Below, piece by piece: positions 1 through 8,582 of a stretch of 64,000 nucleotides of DNA (positions are counted from its first letter, which is position 1; every line of letters starts with the position of its first letter). Source of the DNA: Bacillus_BD sp050389805 (GTDB lineage: Bacteria > Bacillota > Bacilli > Bacillales > Cytobacillaceae); assembly GCF_050389805.1 (NCBI RefSeq), contig NZ_CP130945.1, positions 3,906,001-3,970,000 on the forward strand. The letters run 5' to 3'. The notes under the pieces were generated by a model, which searched no databases, was not told where the DNA came from, and worked only from the letters and a program-made list of their open reading frames with translations. The position numbers were made by a program, and so were the translations under genes.

Positions 1-26
1 TATATAAAGATTCATTTTTTTGCACA

Positions 27-292
27 AAAAAGCCCCTCTTCCCCAGACAGGGACGAGGAGCTTTTACTCGCGGTACCACCCTGATTATGAGTACAAAAAG
101 AAATACTCATCTCTCAAAAGCCTTAACGCGGCTCACGGCAGTGATTAACTGCATTCAGGAGTAGCTTTCTGTTATCCTTCATCTAGAGCTTCTTGCAGCC
201 TGGGAAGCTCCTCTCTTACGCATCAGTCGTTTAGATGGACTATAACGTACTTTTTCCGTCAACATGTTAAAGTAATTTTATTTTTTCACTCA
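27..292 (-). promoter_or_regulatory. T-box riboswitch of alaS (Ala-type)
   Basis: On the minus strand the conserved T-box core AGGGTGGTACCGCG is read at about 71-84. A GC-rich hairpin and T-run at about 27-65 form the intrinsic terminator, which the core can displace by pairing in the antiterminator. The 5' part folds as a stem I region, and GCT at 163-165 in the AAAGCTAC context is the best candidate for an alanine specifier. Uncharged tRNA-Ala is expected to stabilise the antiterminator and allow transcription of alaS, which would start just left of the window. The class is clear. The alanine assignment rests on the specifier and on the known gene order. Confidence 0.85.
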
Positions 293-351
293 AATTATAG
301 CGATTTAATCAAAGGCTTGTCAACATTTACTAGAATTAGCGATTGTTGGAT

Positions 352-1443
352 TTATGATTTATCATGAACGGGCTCTAAAACCTCACGTTTCTTCTCTAAA
401 TAGACCTTTAAATGAAGCAAACTAACTTTCAACACGGCTATTATTGGAACAGACAAAATCATCCCAAGGATCCCCCCTATTTCACCGCCCGCAAACAAAG
501 CAAACATAATCACCAATGGATGCATATGTAGACTTTTCCCGACAATCATGGGCGCTAAAATATTGCCCTCTAAAAATTGTAATAATAAAACGATGACAAG
601 TACAATGATCACCATTTTAACAGAAATGGTCGCAGCAATTAAGACCGCGGGGATCGCGCCAAAAACGGGACCGAAGTACGGAATGACATTGGTAATTCCA
701 ATAATGAGTCCCAATAACAGCGGATACTTCATATCAAAGATCCAAAAAGCTAAGCTCGATATTGCCCCAATGACAACACATACTAAAATCTGCCCTCTTA
801 TATAACCTCCGAGCGATTTATCAATATCTCGAAGTAATATACTACCTCCGGTCCGCCACTTTCTCGGGGATATATACCAAATCGCTTTTTTAATCGTTCC
901 ATAGTCCTTTAACATATAAAATGAAATGACAGGAATAAGGGCAATCATAAAGACATTCCCCAAAATACCCCAAGTTGAATTAATTATGCTGGTAATTTTC
1001 TGTTCCAGCCCTTTTTCAATGGATGATATTCCCTCGTATACTCTTTTTTGAATTCCATCTGGCCAAGCAGCAGTTTTCTGTTGGATGTAATGAATAAACT
1101 CCATATATTGTTGAGAAAAAACGGGGACACTCTGAGCTAAATCTTTTAATTGCTTGATGATTTCTGGTAGTCCTTTATATACTCCATATCCAATTCCACC
1201 AAAAAATAAAAAGTAAATAAAAAAAACCGCAACGCCTCTATGTAAACCGGCTTCATGAATTTTTTCGATGATAGGGTGCAATAAATAAGTGATAAATCCT
1301 GCGATCAGAAATGGCAGAAATATGGTTATAATTAATTCAACAAGTGGCTGCCAAAAAGGTTTCAGTTTGACAAACACAAATAAAACGATCATTAAAAGGA
1401 GTAGAAATCCTAATCGATAATACCATTTTACACGGATATCCAT
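352..1443 (-). CDS. yrrI: AI-2E family membrane transporter (YrrI-like)
   Basis: This 363-residue polytopic membrane protein belongs to the AI-2E/PerM family of putative efflux permeases. It has hydrophobic segments near residues 10-60 and 65-90, a long soluble loop at about 95-150, and further membrane segments from about 155 to 345 that include a glycine/proline-rich stretch (IIGITNVIPYFGPVFGAIPA) typical of the family. The start is an ATG preceded by AGGAGAGAGAG. It lies downstream of the small 1505-1636 gene and upstream of the alaS leader, as yrrI does in B. subtilis. The substrate of this subfamily is not established. Confidence 0.85.
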   Translation of the reverse strand: MDIRVKWYYRLGFLLLLMIVLFVFVKLKPFWQPLVELIITIFLPFLIAGFITYLLHPIIEKIHEAGLHRGVAVFFIYFLFFGGIGYGVYKGLPEIIKQLKDLAQSVPVFSQQYMEFIHYIQQKTAAWPDGIQKRVYEGISSIEKGLEQKITSIINSTWGILGNVFMIALIPVISFYMLKDYGTIKKAIWYISPRKWRTGGSILLRDIDKSLGGYIRGQILVCVVIGAISSLAFWIFDMKYPLLLGLIIGITNVIPYFGPVFGAIPAVLIAATISVKMVIIVLVIVLLLQFLEGNILAPMIVGKSLHMHPLVIMFALFAGGEIGGILGMILSVPIIAVLKVSLLHLKVYLEKKREVLEPVHDKS

Positions 1444-1504
1444 CTCTCTCTCCTCCTACTGTATATGAAAATGGGATAACCTTAAATAGGTTACCCCTTA
1501 TGGA

Positions 1505-1636
1505 CTAAAACATTCCTTTAATCCCTTTTTTAAGCTTTCTCATATTGCGATTGGAGACTAAATTGTTTTTCTGTGCATAGTTATAAGCCGCAACACCTGC
1601 ACCTACAGCAAGCATTGAAGTGATGACTTTGTTCAT
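1505..1636 (-). CDS. small conserved protein, DUF3918-like
   Basis: A 43-codon ORF starts with MNKVITSMLAVGAGVAAYNY and ends with a very basic tail (NRNMRKLKKGIKGMF). The start ATG has a GAGGTGAAC ribosome-binding site 5 bases upstream. One short hydrophobic segment at residues 4-19 followed by positive charge suggests a membrane-associated micropeptide. Small proteins of this kind sit at this position in many Bacillus genomes (the yrzQ position). No biochemical role is known. It is cotranscribed, by spacing, with the zinc-ribbon gene upstream and the transporter gene downstream. Confidence 0.7.
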   Translation of the reverse strand: MNKVITSMLAVGAGVAAYNYAQKNNLVSNRNMRKLKKGIKGMF

Positions 1637-1655
1637 AATGTTCACCTCAATTTAT

Positions 1656-1847
1656 TTATAAAATGAATCGGCGATCATCTTCTCCAAACAAATCATCTAA
1701 CGAACTTAATGTGCCATCTTCTTCTACTTGATGGGTATGAATGACCCCTTGTGATACGGACAATTCAATGAAGCAATTCCAACAATAGTATTGGTTAATT
1801 CCAATTTTTCCAATATCTTTGCTTTGACAATTTGGGCAACTAAACAT
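1656..1847 (-). CDS. small zinc-ribbon protein
   Basis: This 63-residue protein opens with CPNCQSKDIG and carries CWNC at about residues 22-25. The two CxxC pairs form a four-cysteine zinc-ribbon knuckle, followed by an acidic tail (DGTLSSLDDLFGEDD). ATG is preceded by AGGTGGAACTCCC. It corresponds in position to yrzR of B. subtilis. A nucleic-acid or protein-binding role is plausible for a ribbon this small, but nothing in the sequence fixes a function. It lies 18 bases downstream of yrrD and is probably in the same operon. Confidence 0.7.
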   Translation of the reverse strand: MFSCPNCQSKDIGKIGINQYYCWNCFIELSVSQGVIHTHQVEEDGTLSSLDDLFGEDDRRFIL

Positions 1848-1865
1848 GGGAGTTCCACCTCACAG

Positions 1866-2339
1866 TTATTTTACATTCACTATGATGGCATCCTTCCCAA
1901 TAGCGGGCGGTTCGTCCGTTTTAACAACTCGTTTACCTTCCAAAATATCTGAAAAGAAGCCATCTGAGCATTTATACCCTACGATTCTTCCCACTTCTTC
2001 CAGAAAATATACATCTTCTAGTAATCCAAGTTGTTCCCCTTGCTTTGTCATTAGAGTTTTCCCGATTAGAGAGTAACCGACTTCAATTGTCTCGCTGTCT
2101 GTTGTTTCATTTACCAGTTCTAACAGACTTTCATCTTCAATCATTACCCCATCCTGACCGAAAGAGGACACATGTTCAAGGTAGATAATATATGTTTTTT
2201 TCAAGACTACGCCTTTTTTTAGCAACAATCCCTTTACTACACCGTTATCTGTAAGAGATAAATCACATACTTCACCGATTTTTGAACCGGTTTGGATCTC
2301 AAATACTGGCATGCCTTTTAACAATGAAAATGTTCGCAA
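1866..2339 (-). CDS. yrrD: PRC-barrel domain protein YrrD
   Basis: 157 residues with two PRC-barrel-like repeats: KGMPVFEIQTGSKIGEVCDL at about 9-28 and SLIGKTLMTKQGEQLGLLED at about 88-107. PRC barrels are small beta folds found in RimM and in photosynthetic reaction centres, usually used for protein or RNA contacts. The best start is a TTG preceded by GGTGGGGAAACTC, since no ATG lies near it. The gene leads the small yrrD / zinc-ribbon / micropeptide / transporter group and is separated from recD2 by about 275 bases that hold the recD2 terminator. Its function is unknown. Confidence 0.8.
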   Translation of the reverse strand: MRTFSLLKGMPVFEIQTGSKIGEVCDLSLTDNGVVKGLLLKKGVVLKKTYIIYLEHVSSFGQDGVMIEDESLLELVNETTDSETIEVGYSLIGKTLMTKQGEQLGLLEDVYFLEEVGRIVGYKCSDGFFSDILEGKRVVKTDEPPAIGKDAIIVNVK

Positions 2340-2432
2340 AGAGTTTCCCCACCTTCCCGAACATTTTTATTATCTCCTGAAATTGAGGATTAACCATACA
2401 AGAAAGATTTACAAAAAAGAGGTCTGTTTTTC

Positions 2433-2475
2433 ATAAAAATAACGCAAGGGGAATTTAATATTTCCCCTGCGTTAT
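2433..2475 (-). terminator. intrinsic terminator of recD2
   Basis: ATAACGCAAGGGGAA pairs with TTTCCCCTGCGTTAT across a short loop. On the minus strand the stem is followed by TTTTTATG, so it ends transcripts from recD2. Confidence 0.85.
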
Positions 2476-2482
2476 TCGGAGG

Positions 2483-2615
2483 TTGCGGTGCTTTTACCGG
2501 GTGAATCTGACCTTCGAGTAGCCTCAGACTCTGCTACTGCTTTTAATCGGAAGATCGTCCGAACTAGAACCAGCTTCGGACTCTGGCTCCACACTTTTGA
2601 GCAGGTCTAAGTTAT
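2483..2615 (-). other. structured recD2 3' region with two extra hairpins
   Basis: Between the recD2 stop and its terminator lie two more perfect short stems: GTCCGAA (2557-2563) with TTCGGAC (2575-2581), and AGTAGC (2517-2522) with GCTACT (2533-2538). In another frame the same stretch reads as an acidic, serine-rich tail (KSVEPESEAGSSSDD) reached from the end of recD2 by a one-base frame change. It may be former coding sequence or a structured 3' UTR. Neither can be proved here. Confidence 0.35.
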
Positions 2616-5036
2616 TTACATAAAATGATAAGGGCTAACCCCTTCCATTCCAATCATCGGATCTACGTTCATTAACATGTCCTCATAAGGAAGTTCTTGG
2701 ATCTGGGCAGAAGCATCCTCTGAAACCGGAGTTGCTTTCACTTCTTCACTCACTACTTCGCCTAACCCCTTCAACTTTTCTGCTAAGGTGGTCTGTCGTG
2801 ACTGTTCGTCTGCACGTTGAATTCCCTGCTTTAGAGCATCTTCTTCTCCACAAAGAATTAAAAATTGCTTACTTCTTGTAATGGCTGTATAAATCAAATT
2901 TCTACGTAACATTCGATAATAGCTTTTTACAATCGGCAAAATGACTATCGGAAATTCACTTCCTTGGGCTTTATGTACAGAGCAACAATAGGCAAGTGTA
3001 ATTTGCGACAAGTCTTGCTTCGTATACGTAACTTCTGTTCCTTCAAATGATACAACTACCATATCCTGTTTTTCGACATTTTCTTTTGCGTAAAACACGG
3101 AAACAATTTCTCCCATGTCGCCGTTAAAAACATGTTGATCCGGTTGATTGACGAGCTGGAGAACTTTGTCTCCAACCCGAAAAGTTGTATCTCCGTAAAC
3201 AATTTCTTTACGTTTTCCATCGGGATTGCCATTTAATGCTTCTTGTAACACCTTATTCAGTCGATCAATGCCGGCTGGTCCCTTGTACATTGGTGCTAAT
3301 ACTTGAATATCTCGAGCTGGATACCCTTTTTTCACAGCATTTAATACCACTTTTTGCACAACATCTGCAATTTGCCCTGAATAACATTTTATAAAAGAAC
3401 GATCTTTTGTAGCTGTCGAAACATTTACAGGCAGCTGACCATCTTTAATATCATGAGCAAGCTCAATGATGGAGGAGCCTTCTGCCTGACGATAAATGTC
3501 GGTCAACCTTATCGTCGGAATCCGTTCGGAACGCAATAAGTCCTTTAATACTTGACCAGGACCAACAGACGGGAGCTGGTCTTCGTCTCCTACTAAAATG
3601 ACTTGAATATGCTCGGGTAATGCTTTAAATAGTTTATTCGCTAACCAAATGTCGACCATGGAGCTTTCATCAACAATTAATATTTTCCCTTCTAGGGGAT
3701 GATCTTCATTGTGATCAAAGCCATCATTTCCATTCCAGCCTAATAAGCGATGAATCGTGACCGCAGGAAGTCCTGTTGATTCTGTCATCCGTTTGGCTGC
3801 TCTTCCAGTTGGTGCCGTTAATAAAAATGGGAATGGTTCCTCTTTTTTATAATCATTTGGGTTCAATGAACAACCGTGAAGTTCAGCATAAAGTTCTACA
3901 ATCCCTTTGATAACCGTTGTTTTCCCGGTTCCAGGACCCCCAGTTAGAATTAATAACGGTGACATTAAGGCGGTTTGAATGGCCTCTCTTTGAGTTGGTG
4001 CATACTGAACCCCTAATCGTTCTTCTAAACTCCCTAAAGCCAAAAGAAACTCAGATTCTGGAAATGCTTCAGCATATTCCGTTTGAGAAAGGAGCTTTTC
4101 TATACTTGTGACAAGACCTTTTTCCGAAAAATAAAGATAGGGCAAGTAAAAACGCTGGTCCTCGCCAATAATCTTGCCTTCTTCGCCAAGTTTTATTAAT
4201 TCAAGTGTAATGTCATCAAACTCAATACGATCCCGCTGATTTTCCTCTAACAGGGATTGAACTCTCACTAATAGATCTTCTGCTTTTACATAGACATGTC
4301 CATTTTGCAGGGACTCTTGCTCTAACACATACAGACACCCAGCCTTGATCCGATCTGGATGATTTCCTGAAATCCCCTGTTGAAATCCGAGTTCATCTGC
4401 GCGAGCAAAGCCAATTCCCTCCACATCCTCAACTAATTTATAGGGATTCGTTTGAATCACATCTAACGTTGTTTCTTTGTATGTTTGAAAGATTCTCATC
4501 GACAACTGAGGACCAAATCCGTACTGATTTAATGCAATCATTGCTTGTTCAAGTCCTTGATGCTCCATCAGCGTGTCATATAAACTCTTGGCTTTTTCAG
4601 GTGGCAACTTAGGTACACTATCTAATAAAGACGGTTGATTTAAAATCTTCGTGATGGCATTTTCACCAAGCGTCTCAACAATTTTCTCCGCTGTTTTCTT
4701 CCCTATTCCTTTAAACAGTTCACTTGAGAGATAGCTGACCACCCCTTGTTTAGACTGCGGAATATCTTTTCGAAAATGCGTGGCTTGAAATTGTAAACCA
4801 AACTTTGGATGGTCCTTCATTTCACCATAAAAAATATAATACTCTTGTTCATGGATCGCAGGAAAATAACCGGTTATAACTGCTTCTTTATCCTCATAAT
4901 CCATATTTGTATCGTCTACTCGAATCCGTAAGACCGTATATAAGTTTTGTTCATTATGGAAAATCGTAACGATCGGTCTTCCTTTTATATATTTCGATTG
5001 TTCTCCAAATAAATCAAGAGAATCTTGTTTCTCCAA
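2616..5036 (-). CDS. recD2: ATP-dependent DNA helicase RecD2 (YrrC)
   Basis: This 806-residue superfamily 1B 5'-3' helicase is of the RecD2 type found in bacteria without RecBCD; it acts in DNA repair and replication fork maintenance. The N-terminal OB/helix-hairpin-helix region covers about residues 1-230 (GIGKKTAEKIVETLG, GIGFARADELGF). Walker A (GGPGTGKTT) is near 362, the Walker B/motif II stretch ILIVDESSMVD near 455, and the C-terminal motifs QGSEFPIVILP and TAITRSKQFL near 680-720. The reading frame starts with TTG, placed 9 bases after GGGAGG. Length matches the family. It sits between yrrB and yrrD as in B. subtilis. Confidence 0.95.
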   Translation of the reverse strand: MEKQDSLDLFGEQSKYIKGRPIVTIFHNEQNLYTVLRIRVDDTNMDYEDKEAVITGYFPAIHEQEYYIFYGEMKDHPKFGLQFQATHFRKDIPQSKQGVVSYLSSELFKGIGKKTAEKIVETLGENAITKILNQPSLLDSVPKLPPEKAKSLYDTLMEHQGLEQAMIALNQYGFGPQLSMRIFQTYKETTLDVIQTNPYKLVEDVEGIGFARADELGFQQGISGNHPDRIKAGCLYVLEQESLQNGHVYVKAEDLLVRVQSLLEENQRDRIEFDDITLELIKLGEEGKIIGEDQRFYLPYLYFSEKGLVTSIEKLLSQTEYAEAFPESEFLLALGSLEERLGVQYAPTQREAIQTALMSPLLILTGGPGTGKTTVIKGIVELYAELHGCSLNPNDYKKEEPFPFLLTAPTGRAAKRMTESTGLPAVTIHRLLGWNGNDGFDHNEDHPLEGKILIVDESSMVDIWLANKLFKALPEHIQVILVGDEDQLPSVGPGQVLKDLLRSERIPTIRLTDIYRQAEGSSIIELAHDIKDGQLPVNVSTATKDRSFIKCYSGQIADVVQKVVLNAVKKGYPARDIQVLAPMYKGPAGIDRLNKVLQEALNGNPDGKRKEIVYGDTTFRVGDKVLQLVNQPDQHVFNGDMGEIVSVFYAKENVEKQDMVVVSFEGTEVTYTKQDLSQITLAYCCSVHKAQGSEFPIVILPIVKSYYRMLRRNLIYTAITRSKQFLILCGEEDALKQGIQRADEQSRQTTLAEKLKGLGEVVSEEVKATPVSEDASAQIQELPYEDMLMNVDPMIGMEGVSPYHFM

Positions 5037-5073
5037 TCATAACACCTCCCTTGCCCGTCTCACTTTAGAGTGA

Positions 5074-5721
5074 TTATGATTCTAATAATTTTTTACCATG
5101 ACCGGCGAGGATGTGCTCTGGATCTAGCTCTAGAGCTTTATTAAACATGTCTAAAGCTTTCTCGCCATCTTCTTTAAACCCATAGGCTACACCTAAGTTA
5201 TAATAAGCATCTGCATGAGATTGATCTAATTTTACGCATGTATGAAATTGAACGATCGCTTCCTCAATGTATTGTTCATTTGCTAAACAAAGCCCATATT
5301 GAAAGAACGCCTCTGCATCCTGTTCATTTAATTCTGTGCATCTTTGTAAATAAGGGAGGGCCAGTCTCGGTTGTTCCATAGCGATGAAAGACATTCCCAG
5401 CATAAAGAAGTTATCACTAGACTCCAAACCTTTTTTCAGTGCTGTTTCAAACATGTTTACTGCTTGTTGAAACTGCTCCTGTTCATAATAAAGATTCCCC
5501 ATACTATAATAAGCAGAAGCAGCATTTTCATCGAGTTCGATCGCTTTTTGAAAAAATTGCAATGCCCGCTCAGAATCACCTAATGTTGCTAACAAATTTC
5601 CAAAGTTAATATAACCAATCGGGTCTTTGGGATTTTCTTCGATCATTTCTGTAAATGTTTTTACCGCTTCCTCCCACTTACCCTCTTGCATGTATTGAAT
5701 TCCTAATAGATTCTTATCCAT
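5074..5721 (-). CDS. yrrB: TPR-repeat protein YrrB
   Basis: 215 residues made almost entirely of about six tetratricopeptide repeats, for example EWEEAVKTFTEMIEENPKDP-type units with the W/G/Y/A/P spacing and a last helix DMFNKALELDPEHIL. TPR arrays bind partner proteins and have no catalytic activity. It lies between mnmA and recD2, directly upstream of recD2 with 37 bases between, so the two are probably cotranscribed. Its partner is not known. The conserved neighbourhood with mnmA and its cysteine desulfurase suggests, but does not prove, a link to tRNA thiolation. Confidence 0.85.
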   Translation of the reverse strand: MDKNLLGIQYMQEGKWEEAVKTFTEMIEENPKDPIGYINFGNLLATLGDSERALQFFQKAIELDENAASAYYSMGNLYYEQEQFQQAVNMFETALKKGLESSDNFFMLGMSFIAMEQPRLALPYLQRCTELNEQDAEAFFQYGLCLANEQYIEEAIVQFHTCVKLDQSHADAYYNLGVAYGFKEDGEKALDMFNKALELDPEHILAGHGKKLLES

Positions 5722-5800
5722 ATTTCCAACTCCAACCTCAAGATTATCTAATAAAAAAGTATAGCATATTTTTCACATGAAAGGAGAGATGCCGCGTAAA

Positions 5801-5832
5801 CAAAAAACACTTTGGTTGAAAAACCAAAGTGC
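5801..5832 (-). terminator. intrinsic terminator of mnmA
   Basis: CACTTTGG and CCAAAGTG form an 8-bp stem with an AT-rich loop. On the minus strand it is followed by TTTTTTG. It directly follows the mnmA stop. Confidence 0.8.
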
Positions 5833-5834
5833 CA

Positions 5835-6947
5835 TTATCCTACATACGTAAGTTTCATATCATTGTTAAAAACTTCATCAATCGTACCGCCGCCAAGGCA
5901 TTCTTCATCTTTGTAAAAGACAACAGCCTGTCCAGGGGTCACAGCTCGAATCGGTTCATGGAAAATCACATTGGCTTTATTGTCTTCTAACAACTCCACC
6001 GTTACTTTATTATCGGGTTGACGATATCTAAATTTAGCTGTGCATTCAAAAGTTGTTTGTTTTTCTCGATCGGAAACCCAGCCAATATCCGTAGCTAGAA
6101 TCGAAGTAGAATACAGTTTTTCATTATGGAAGCTTTGTCCAACATAAAGAACATTTCGTTTCAAATCTTTCCCGATCACAAACCAAGGTTCACCTGCACC
6201 ACCGATTCCAAGACCATGTCTTTGACCAATCGTATAGTACATCAAACCGTCATGTTTCCCGACTACTTCCCCATCTAGCGTTTCCATTTGTCCTGGTTGC
6301 GCAGGCAAATATTGACTCAAGAACGTCTTAAAGTCCCTTTCTCCAATGAAACAAATTCCAGTGCTGTCCTTTTTCGTCGCTGTAGCAAGACCTGCCTCTA
6401 AAGCAATTTCCCTCACCCTTGATTTTTTAATATCTCCGATTGGGAACATGACTTTTGAAATTTGCTCTTGTGAAAGTTGATTTAGAAAATACGTTTGATC
6501 TTTATTTTCATCGATTCCGCGAAGCATTTTATATTCGCCATCACGGTACTCAACTCTTGCGTAATGACCTGTTGCTAAATAATCAGCACCCAAGTTCATG
6601 GCATGCTCTAAAAAGGCTTTAAATTTAATTTCTTTATTACACATAACATCAGGATTTGGCGTTCTTCCTGCTTTGTACTCATCAAGAAAATAAGTGAAAA
6701 CTTTATCCCAATATTGTTTTTCAAAATTTACGGCATAATAAGGGATGCCAATTTGATTACATACTCGAATCACGTCTTCATAATCTTCGGTGGCCGTACA
6801 AACGCCATTTTCATCGGTATCGTCCCAGTTCTTCATGAAAATCCCAATGACATCATATCCTTGTTGTTTTAAAAGGTAGGCTGCTACAGATGAATCTACT
6901 CCACCTGACATCCCAACCACAACACGAGTATCTTTTGGATCTTTCAA
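5835..6947 (-). CDS. mnmA: tRNA 2-thiouridylase MnmA (TrmU)
   Basis: 370 residues. MnmA adenylates and thiolates U34 of tRNA-Lys, -Glu and -Gln using sulfur relayed from a cysteine desulfurase. The PP-loop ATP-binding motif GMSGGVDSS is at residues 12-20. The two catalytic cysteines are visible in NPDVMCNKEIKF (about 102) and STGICFIGERDF (about 199). The start is TTG after AAGGAGGGGCACTG. It lies 21 bases downstream of the dedicated cysteine desulfurase gene, which fits a two-gene thiolation unit. Length and motifs are canonical. Confidence 0.96.
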   Translation of the reverse strand: MKDPKDTRVVVGMSGGVDSSVAAYLLKQQGYDVIGIFMKNWDDTDENGVCTATEDYEDVIRVCNQIGIPYYAVNFEKQYWDKVFTYFLDEYKAGRTPNPDVMCNKEIKFKAFLEHAMNLGADYLATGHYARVEYRDGEYKMLRGIDENKDQTYFLNQLSQEQISKVMFPIGDIKKSRVREIALEAGLATATKKDSTGICFIGERDFKTFLSQYLPAQPGQMETLDGEVVGKHDGLMYYTIGQRHGLGIGGAGEPWFVIGKDLKRNVLYVGQSFHNEKLYSTSILATDIGWVSDREKQTTFECTAKFRYRQPDNKVTVELLEDNKANVIFHEPIRAVTPGQAVVFYKDEECLGGGTIDEVFNNDMKLTYVG

Positions 6948-6968
6948 CAGTGCCCCTCCTTTCGATCA

Positions 6969-8111
6969 TTAACGTAATAATCGATTCACAATTTTAGAAA
7001 CTTCTTCGCCTACATTTTTAATTTGCTCCACTGAATTCGTTGTACCAAAACTAAAACGAATGGAGTCTGCAATTCTAGGTGATTCTTGTCCAAACATAGC
7101 GACAAGCACATGCGAAGGATCAACTGTCCCTGCTGTACAAGCAGAACCACTTGAAACCGCAATCCCTGCTAAGTCTAAATTAACAAGCATCGCCTCAACA
7201 TTTGTTCCTGGAAAACTTACATTCAAGATATGTGGGAGTGATTCCTCCAGTTTTCCATTTATATGAAAGGTAATATCGTTTGTTTTTAATGTGTCAATAA
7301 GCACTTCTTTATATTTTTTATATTGCTCACATCTCATGTCTTGCTCATTTTGAATCTTTTTTACAGCTTCAAAAAAGCCTGCAATAGCTGGAACATTTTC
7401 TGTTCCTGCACGTCTTTTTCGTTCCTGCTCTCCACCAAATAGACGAGGAGACAATTGAATTCCTTTTTTCGCATAAAGAAACCCAATCCCTTTTGGCCCG
7501 TTGATTTTATGAGCTGATACACTGAGTAAATCAACCTTTAATTCTTTTACACTCAATTTTTCAATTCCGTACGCCTGAACAGCATCACTATGAAAAATTG
7601 CTTGGTGGTCTTCAAGGATTTCTCCCATTTTAGCTATCGGCTGGATAGAACCTACTTCATTATTTCCGTACATGATCGTAACAAGAATTGTATCAGCACG
7701 TAAGGCATGTTGAAAATCGGTTAGCGAGATCTCCCCGTTCTCATCAACAGGTAAATAAGTAACCTCAAACCCTCTTTTTTCAAGTTCCTGACAAGCATGC
7801 AGTACGGCATGGTGTTCGATCACACTTGTAATAATGTGTTTTCCTTTATCACGATTGGCCTCTGCTACACCAAAAATGGCATAATTATCGGCCTCCGTTC
7901 CACCGCTCGTAAAAATGATTTCTGTTTCAGTGGCTCCAATACTTTTGGCGATCCCTGCTCGTGCATCATCAATGATTTTTCTTGCCTCACGACCAAACCA
8001 ATGGATGCTTGATGGATTTCCGTAACTGTTTACCATCGTTTCAGTCATTTTTTCAATGACTACAGGATCTGTGGGAGTTGTAGCCGCGTGATCGACATAT
8101 ATTCTTTCCAA
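6969..8111 (-). CDS. yrvO: cysteine desulfurase for tRNA thiolation (YrvO-like)
   Basis: 380 residues, a class V aminotransferase-fold, PLP-dependent desulfurase that converts cysteine to alanine and delivers persulfide sulfur. It shows YVDHAATTP at the N terminus, the PLP lysine in SVSAHKINGPKG (about 203) and the sulfur-carrying loop cysteine in SSGSACTAGTVDPSH (about 324). I chose the TTG giving MERIYVDHAATTP because AGGTG lies 6 bases upstream of it; a GTG three codons earlier lacks such a site. Adjacent mnmA is the expected sulfur acceptor. It is a paralogue of nifS at 44 kb. Confidence 0.93.
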   Translation of the reverse strand: MERIYVDHAATTPTDPVVIEKMTETMVNSYGNPSSIHWFGREARKIIDDARAGIAKSIGATETEIIFTSGGTEADNYAIFGVAEANRDKGKHIITSVIEHHAVLHACQELEKRGFEVTYLPVDENGEISLTDFQHALRADTILVTIMYGNNEVGSIQPIAKMGEILEDHQAIFHSDAVQAYGIEKLSVKELKVDLLSVSAHKINGPKGIGFLYAKKGIQLSPRLFGGEQERKRRAGTENVPAIAGFFEAVKKIQNEQDMRCEQYKKYKEVLIDTLKTNDITFHINGKLEESLPHILNVSFPGTNVEAMLVNLDLAGIAVSSGSACTAGTVDPSHVLVAMFGQESPRIADSIRFSFGTTNSVEQIKNVGEEVSKIVNRLLR

Positions 8112-8130
8112 ACCTTTCACCTACTTTACA

Positions 8131-8164
8131 AAAAAGAATAAGCTTTTCCGTTTAAGAAAGCTTA
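8131..8164 (-). terminator. possible terminator or attenuator between cymR and yrvO
   Basis: TAAGCTTT and AAAGCTTA form an 8-bp stem whose minus-strand 3' side runs into TTATTCTTTTTTG. It overlaps the cymR stop codon, so it could partly uncouple cymR from the downstream desulfurase gene. Confidence 0.4.
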
Positions 8165-8581
8165 AATATAGAACATATATGAATCAACTTCACCATCGTC
8201 TGTATGGTTTGCAAGGTCTTGAATGGTTGTGCTATCTAATACATCTTTAACTGCATCTCTGATTCTTATCCATAATGCCCGTTTTACCGGTTCTTCATCC
8301 TCAATTCCTTCAACAGGTGTGATCGGACCTTCAAGAACACGAATAATATCACCAGATGTAATTTCTGATGGCTCTTTTGCTAACACGTAACCGCCATAGG
8401 CGCCACGAATACTTTTTACTAGACCAGCATTACGCAATGGAGAGATCAGTTGTTCTAAATAATGTTCAGAGAGATCGTTTGCCTGTGCAATCGATTTAAG
8501 TGACACAGGACCCTCTCCGTATTTTTTTGCCAATTCAATCATAATGGTTAAGCCATATCGACCTTTGGTAGAGATTTTCAT
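8162..8581 (-). CDS. cymR: Rrf2-family cysteine metabolism repressor CymR
   Basis: 139 residues starting MKISTKGRYGLTIM, an Rrf2 winged helix with recognition helix around ANDLSEHYLEQLISPL. No cysteine occurs anywhere in the protein, so it cannot bind an Fe-S cluster like IscR. This matches CymR, which in B. subtilis senses sulfur status through a complex with CysK and represses cysteine uptake and synthesis genes. The internal ATG at 8581 is preferred over an upstream in-frame ATG because GGAGTGTTTAAA precedes it and the family begins there. That ribosome-binding site overlaps the 3' end of the YczE-like gene, so translation may be coupled. Confidence 0.95.
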   Translation of the reverse strand: MKISTKGRYGLTIMIELAKKYGEGPVSLKSIAQANDLSEHYLEQLISPLRNAGLVKSIRGAYGGYVLAKEPSEITSGDIIRVLEGPITPVEGIEDEEPVKRALWIRIRDAVKDVLDSTTIQDLANHTDDGEVDSYMFYI

Positions 8582-8582
8582 T

